From contig CANQSE010000013.1 in NCBI GenBank assembly GCA_947626405.1, forward strand, positions 1 to 16,174: a DNA stretch of 16,174 nt, written 5' to 3'. Below are positions 13,369 to 16,174 of this stretch, piece after piece. Positions within the stretch are counted from its first letter, which is position 1, and each line of letters begins with the position of its first letter. A model generated the notes under the pieces. The model did not search any database. It had not been told where the DNA came from and saw only the letters and a program-made list of their open reading frames with translations. Source of the stretch: an uncultured Acetatifactor sp. (lineage in GTDB: Bacteria > Bacillota > Clostridia > Lachnospirales > Lachnospiraceae). The translations under genes and the position numbers were made by a program.

Positions 13369-14423
13369 TTTGGCTCAGGGCGGACGGAGGGAAGGAAATA
13401 GGAACGGGACACATTATGCGGTGCCTTTCTGTCGCGGACGCATTGCGTGAGCGCAATGAGAAGGTCTGTTTTCTCACGTCGGACGACTCGGCGGCGGCCA
13501 TTATTACAAAAAGAGGGCATTGCTGCAGGATTCTGCAAAGCGACTATCGCCGTCCGGAGGAAGAAATCGGGAAGCTCCTTTCCTGCCTGGAACGAGAAAA
13601 AGACGGAGTGTTTCTGGCGGACAGTTATTTTGTCACAAAAAAATATCTAAAAAAAGTCAGAGAATATATGCCGACGTGCTATATCGACGACCTGGGCAGG
13701 ACGGACATGGATGCGGATCTATTGATAAACTACAATATTTTTGCCAACAGGGCGCAGTATGACGGTGCAAAGGAAAGCGTCGCAGCCTTTCTGCTGGGGC
13801 CTGAGTATGCTCCGCTCAGGAGGGAATTTAAACGTGTTGAATACAGTGTGAGGGAGAGGGCGAAAAGAGTCTTTCTTACCACCGGCGGAAGCGATAAATA
13901 CGATCTTGCAGGGAAGATCCTCAGGGAGGCCCTGTCCTGTGAGACGACCCGAAAACTGGAATATTGTGTTGTGAGCGGAATATATAACGAACATCTGGAC
14001 GGACTCAAACAACTTGAAAATGCCTTTGCAAACGTTAAGGTGTTTTGCAATGTCGACAATATATGGGAATTGATGCGTACCTGTGACATAGCGGTGACCG
14101 CGGGCGGCTCCACGATGTATGAGCTGTGTGCGGTGGGGATTCCGATTATATGCTTTTCTTTTGTTGACAATCAGGAAAAGATCGTGGAGGGGTTTGCGGA
14201 CAGGGGAATAGTGGATTTTGGCGGAAATTACCTTAAGTCGGGCGCTCGGATGATAAGCGACGTGACGTATCATATTTCATCGCTTGCGGAGGATACAGAC
14301 AGGCGGCGTCTTTTGAGCGGACGTCAGAAAGCGCTGGTGGATGGGCGCGGGGCGGACAGAATCGCGGAATGTCTGCTCGGGCTTAAAAACACGGGGTGTG
14401 CGGAAGGAAATGAGTGTGTTTAA
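13365..14423 (+). CDS. pseG: PseG, UDP-6-deoxy-AltdiNAc hydrolase
   Basis: 352 aa. ATG 13365 overlaps the pseI stop, so the two are coupled. PseG removes UDP to release the diacetamido sugar that PseI uses. The start IWLRADGGKEIGTGHIMRCLSVADAL carries the catalytic His of the family (H16). The C-terminal half is MurG-like GT-B: VFLTTGGSDKYDLAGKIL and AVTAGGSTMYELCAVGIPIICFSFVDNQE, the UDP-binding region. Length is slightly above that of the roughly 275-aa Campylobacter enzyme, mainly in the linker and C-terminus. It does not continue into an acetyltransferase, consistent with a separate pseH. Confidence 0.88.
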   Translation: MIWLRADGGKEIGTGHIMRCLSVADALRERNEKVCFLTSDDSAAAIITKRGHCCRILQSDYRRPEEEIGKLLSCLEREKDGVFLADSYFVTKKYLKKVREYMPTCYIDDLGRTDMDADLLINYNIFANRAQYDGAKESVAAFLLGPEYAPLRREFKRVEYSVRERAKRVFLTTGGSDKYDLAGKILREALSCETTRKLEYCVVSGIYNEHLDGLKQLENAFANVKVFCNVDNIWELMRTCDIAVTAGGSTMYELCAVGIPIICFSFVDNQEKIVEGFADRGIVDFGGNYLKSGARMISDVTYHISSLAEDTDRRRLLSGRQKALVDGRGADRIAECLLGLKNTGCAEGNECV

Positions 14424-15270
14424 GGACGTAAATCGGAAACAAACTGCATTATACGGCCTGATATCAGTTCTTATTGTGGCGGCTCTGGCTGCCGCAACGT
14501 TTCGTCCCAGAGTTTCGCGGTGCGAAAAACAGTATTTTCAGGTCGTCACCCTGGGCGACAGCGTGCTGGGGCTTGTAAGAGACGACAGCGGGATCCCGGC
14601 GCTGCTTGGCGAAAAGCTGGGCAAGACCGTTTTTAACGGCGCGTTTGGCGGCACCTGTGTCGGCCGTATGGGCGGCGAAGGGGAGAAGGCTTACGCAATG
14701 GACGCGCTTTCTCTGAGCGGTATCGCCAAGGCCATTGCAAGCCGTGATTTCGGAGTGCAGCAGGCAGGAAAGATCCGTGACGGAGTCACGGAATATTTTG
14801 GTTCCGTGGTGGACGGACTGGAAAGCATTGACTTTTCCGCGACTGAGATTGTCGTCATAATGCATGGACTTAATGACATATACGCTGGAGTACCCCTGGG
14901 AAACGGGGACAAAACCACGGATGAGTTCACCTTTGAGGGCGCTTTGAGAAAATCTGTGGAAAACCTTAAAAGAATCAATCCCGATATGAGGATCCTTCTT
15001 GTGACGCCAACATTTACGTGGTTCTTACCTACAGGGCAGACAAGCGACGAGTACGATAAAGGTTATGGTACGGCGCAGGATTATGTCGCCGCGGAAATTA
15101 AGGTGGCGAATGATATGGGAGTAGAAATCCTGGATCTTTATCACGATTTTTATCCCCATGAAAAATGGGAGGACTTTCTGCTGTATACCGAGGATGGTCT
15201 TCACCCTAACGAAGCGGGCAGGGAGCTGATCGCGGACGCTATTTACGAGTATCTGAGTGAGAATCCCTGA
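14410..15270 (+). CDS. Membrane-anchored SGNH/GDSL hydrolase
   Basis: 286 aa from ATG 14410, which overlaps the end of pseG by 14 bases. The frame is open further upstream (ATG 14341), but that would lie within pseG and precede a clear signal-anchor start. A basic N-terminus is followed by a helix at about 12-30, so the catalytic domain is outside the cell. Block I is VVTLGDSVLG (S51 nucleophile), block II NGAFGGT (76-82), block III MHGLNDIYAG (N155) and block V DGLHPNEAG (D262, H265). All four hallmark residues are present. In polysaccharide clusters such proteins add or remove O-acetyl or similar esters. Being in the Pse operon suggests a substrate on the Pse-bearing glycan, but which one is unknown. 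Confidence 0.82.
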   Translation: MSVFKDVNRKQTALYGLISVLIVAALAAATFRPRVSRCEKQYFQVVTLGDSVLGLVRDDSGIPALLGEKLGKTVFNGAFGGTCVGRMGGEGEKAYAMDALSLSGIAKAIASRDFGVQQAGKIRDGVTEYFGSVVDGLESIDFSATEIVVIMHGLNDIYAGVPLGNGDKTTDEFTFEGALRKSVENLKRINPDMRILLVTPTFTWFLPTGQTSDEYDKGYGTAQDYVAAEIKVANDMGVEILDLYHDFYPHEKWEDFLLYTEDGLHPNEAGRELIADAIYEYLSENP

Positions 15271-15315
15271 CCTTATTATGAAAGCACGTCCTGCGACGGC
15301 GGAAAAGAGGATAAC

Positions 15316-16174
15316 TTGAACCCATCACAGTTTTTTGAAAAAATCAGGAAAAGCATTAAGCCTCAGTGGAAGCTGGCGTTCTGGTCGGCTGTGGCGATCG
15401 GCCTGGCTGTCCATATGCCTGCGCTTGTCTCGGATATTCCAAACCACGACGGTCTTGCGAGCATGTACTTTGATCAGAATATGATCACCTCCGGCAGGTG
15501 GTTCTTGTCGGTGGCATGCGGTTTTTCGTCCTATTATACGCTTCCGTGGATGATTGGCCTGATCGGTCTTTTTTTTCTTGGGCTGTCCGCAGCAGCTTTG
15601 ACAGAGCTGCTTGAAGTGGAGCGGGGGTGGGCTGTCGTGCTTAACAGCGGCCTGCTGGTGACGTTTCCGGCGCTGGCGTCAACGTTTGCGTACGTCTTTA
15701 CGCTTGACGGGTATATGATGGCTCTGTTTCTGGCTGTGGCCGCCGTGCTTGTCACAAAAAAATTCAGAAAGGGATTTGTGGGCGGGGCTGTGTGCCTGGC
15801 CTTCAGTCTTGGCATCTATCAGGCTTATCTGTCGTTTGCAATGATTTTAAGCCTGTTTGCGGTTTTAATGCTGTTTTCTGAAAGCAAAAGCGTTTCCGAA
15901 AAAATAAAAGGGACCCTGCGTTATCTTGTTATGGGACTGATGGGATCTGTTCTTTACTATGTGATCCTGAGGGCGCTTCTTTTCCTGCAGGGTAAAAAGC
16001 TTGCGTCCTATCAGGGAATCGACGGCATGGTGTCGGGGGCAGGCGCGGGCGGAGGATTTCTGCAGAGCCTTAAGGCAATGTACAGGGATTTTGTCTCTTT
16101 TACGCTGAATGGAAACGTCATCTATCAGAATGTTATTTCCTTTGGAGCGGTTGTTTTGCTTGCCGTCGCTGCGG
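15316..16174 (+). CDS. GtrII-type multi-spanning glucosyltransferase (3' end outside window)
   Basis: Start is TTG 15316 with AAAGAGG at 15304-15310. The frame then stays open to the window edge (286 codons). The protein opens MNPSQFFEKIRKSIKPQWK and then becomes a string of membrane helices. After the first helix it has SDIPNHDGLASMYFDQNMITSGRWF, an acidic extracellular loop typical of the Glucos_trans_II domain (Shigella GtrII relatives), and later GIYQAYLSF. Such GT-C-type enzymes move a glucose from polyprenyl phosphate onto a surface polysaccharide outside the membrane. The GtrB-like gene at 10732 would provide the lipid-linked donor. The donor and acceptor here are not proven. Confidence 0.8.
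   Translation, partial: MNPSQFFEKIRKSIKPQWKLAFWSAVAIGLAVHMPALVSDIPNHDGLASMYFDQNMITSGRWFLSVACGFSSYYTLPWMIGLIGLFFLGLSAAALTELLEVERGWAVVLNSGLLVTFPALASTFAYVFTLDGYMMALFLAVAAVLVTKKFRKGFVGGAVCLAFSLGIYQAYLSFAMILSLFAVLMLFSESKSVSEKIKGTLRYLVMGLMGSVLYYVILRALLFLQGKKLASYQGIDGMVSGAGAGGGFLQSLKAMYRDFVSFTLNGNVIYQNVISFGAVVLLAVAA

Overview
The window looks like part of the chromosome of a Gram-positive gut clostridium, most likely Lachnospiraceae. Three things point there: strong AGGAGG-type ribosome sites, BlaI/M56 regulator-protease pairs, and surface-polysaccharide genes of clostridial type. This is inferred from gene content; no rRNA or other taxonomic marker is present. The theme is cell-surface glycan synthesis, interrupted by a regulatory and repeat-rich accessory stretch.

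Region 1 (1-4593, + strand) is the 3' end of a polysaccharide operon. It holds the C-terminal part of a UDP-HexNAc 2-epimerase of the FnlC/WbjD type, then a Wzz-like chain-length or export protein with unusual coiled coils, then manC and manA for GDP-mannose supply. The genes overlap or nearly touch. The operon ends at a strong hairpin that forms the start of a 142-bp element.

Region 2 (4594-7455) is accessory. The 142-bp element occurs twice in direct orientation (4699-4840 and 5139-5280). Between the copies lies a decayed remnant resembling the N-terminus of RhuM-type proteins. A BlaI-type repressor follows, with a near-consensus promoter carrying an overlapping operator. Next come an M56 (BlaR1-type) metalloprotease that stops before its expected last membrane helix, and a reading frame that appears to be its detached C-terminal half (membrane helix plus Cys-rich domain). 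A 30-bp tandem repeat (about five copies) and a terminator for the opposite strand close the region.

Region 3 (7456-8020) holds a second, minus-strand BlaI-like regulator. It is divergent from the next operon and has its own good promoter.

Region 4 (8021-16174, + strand, runs off the edge) is a pseudaminic acid (Pse)-type operon: pseC, a GT2 glycosyltransferase, a PseH-like acetyltransferase, a GtrB/ArnC-like membrane GT2, a pseI fused to a formyltransferase domain, pseG, a membrane-anchored SGNH hydrolase, and the start of a GtrII-type multi-spanning glucosyltransferase. pseB and pseF are not in the window. The most unusual items are the PseI-formyltransferase fusion, which suggests an N-formylated nonulosonic acid, and the coupling of a Pse pathway to a Gtr-like lipid-linked glycan modification module.
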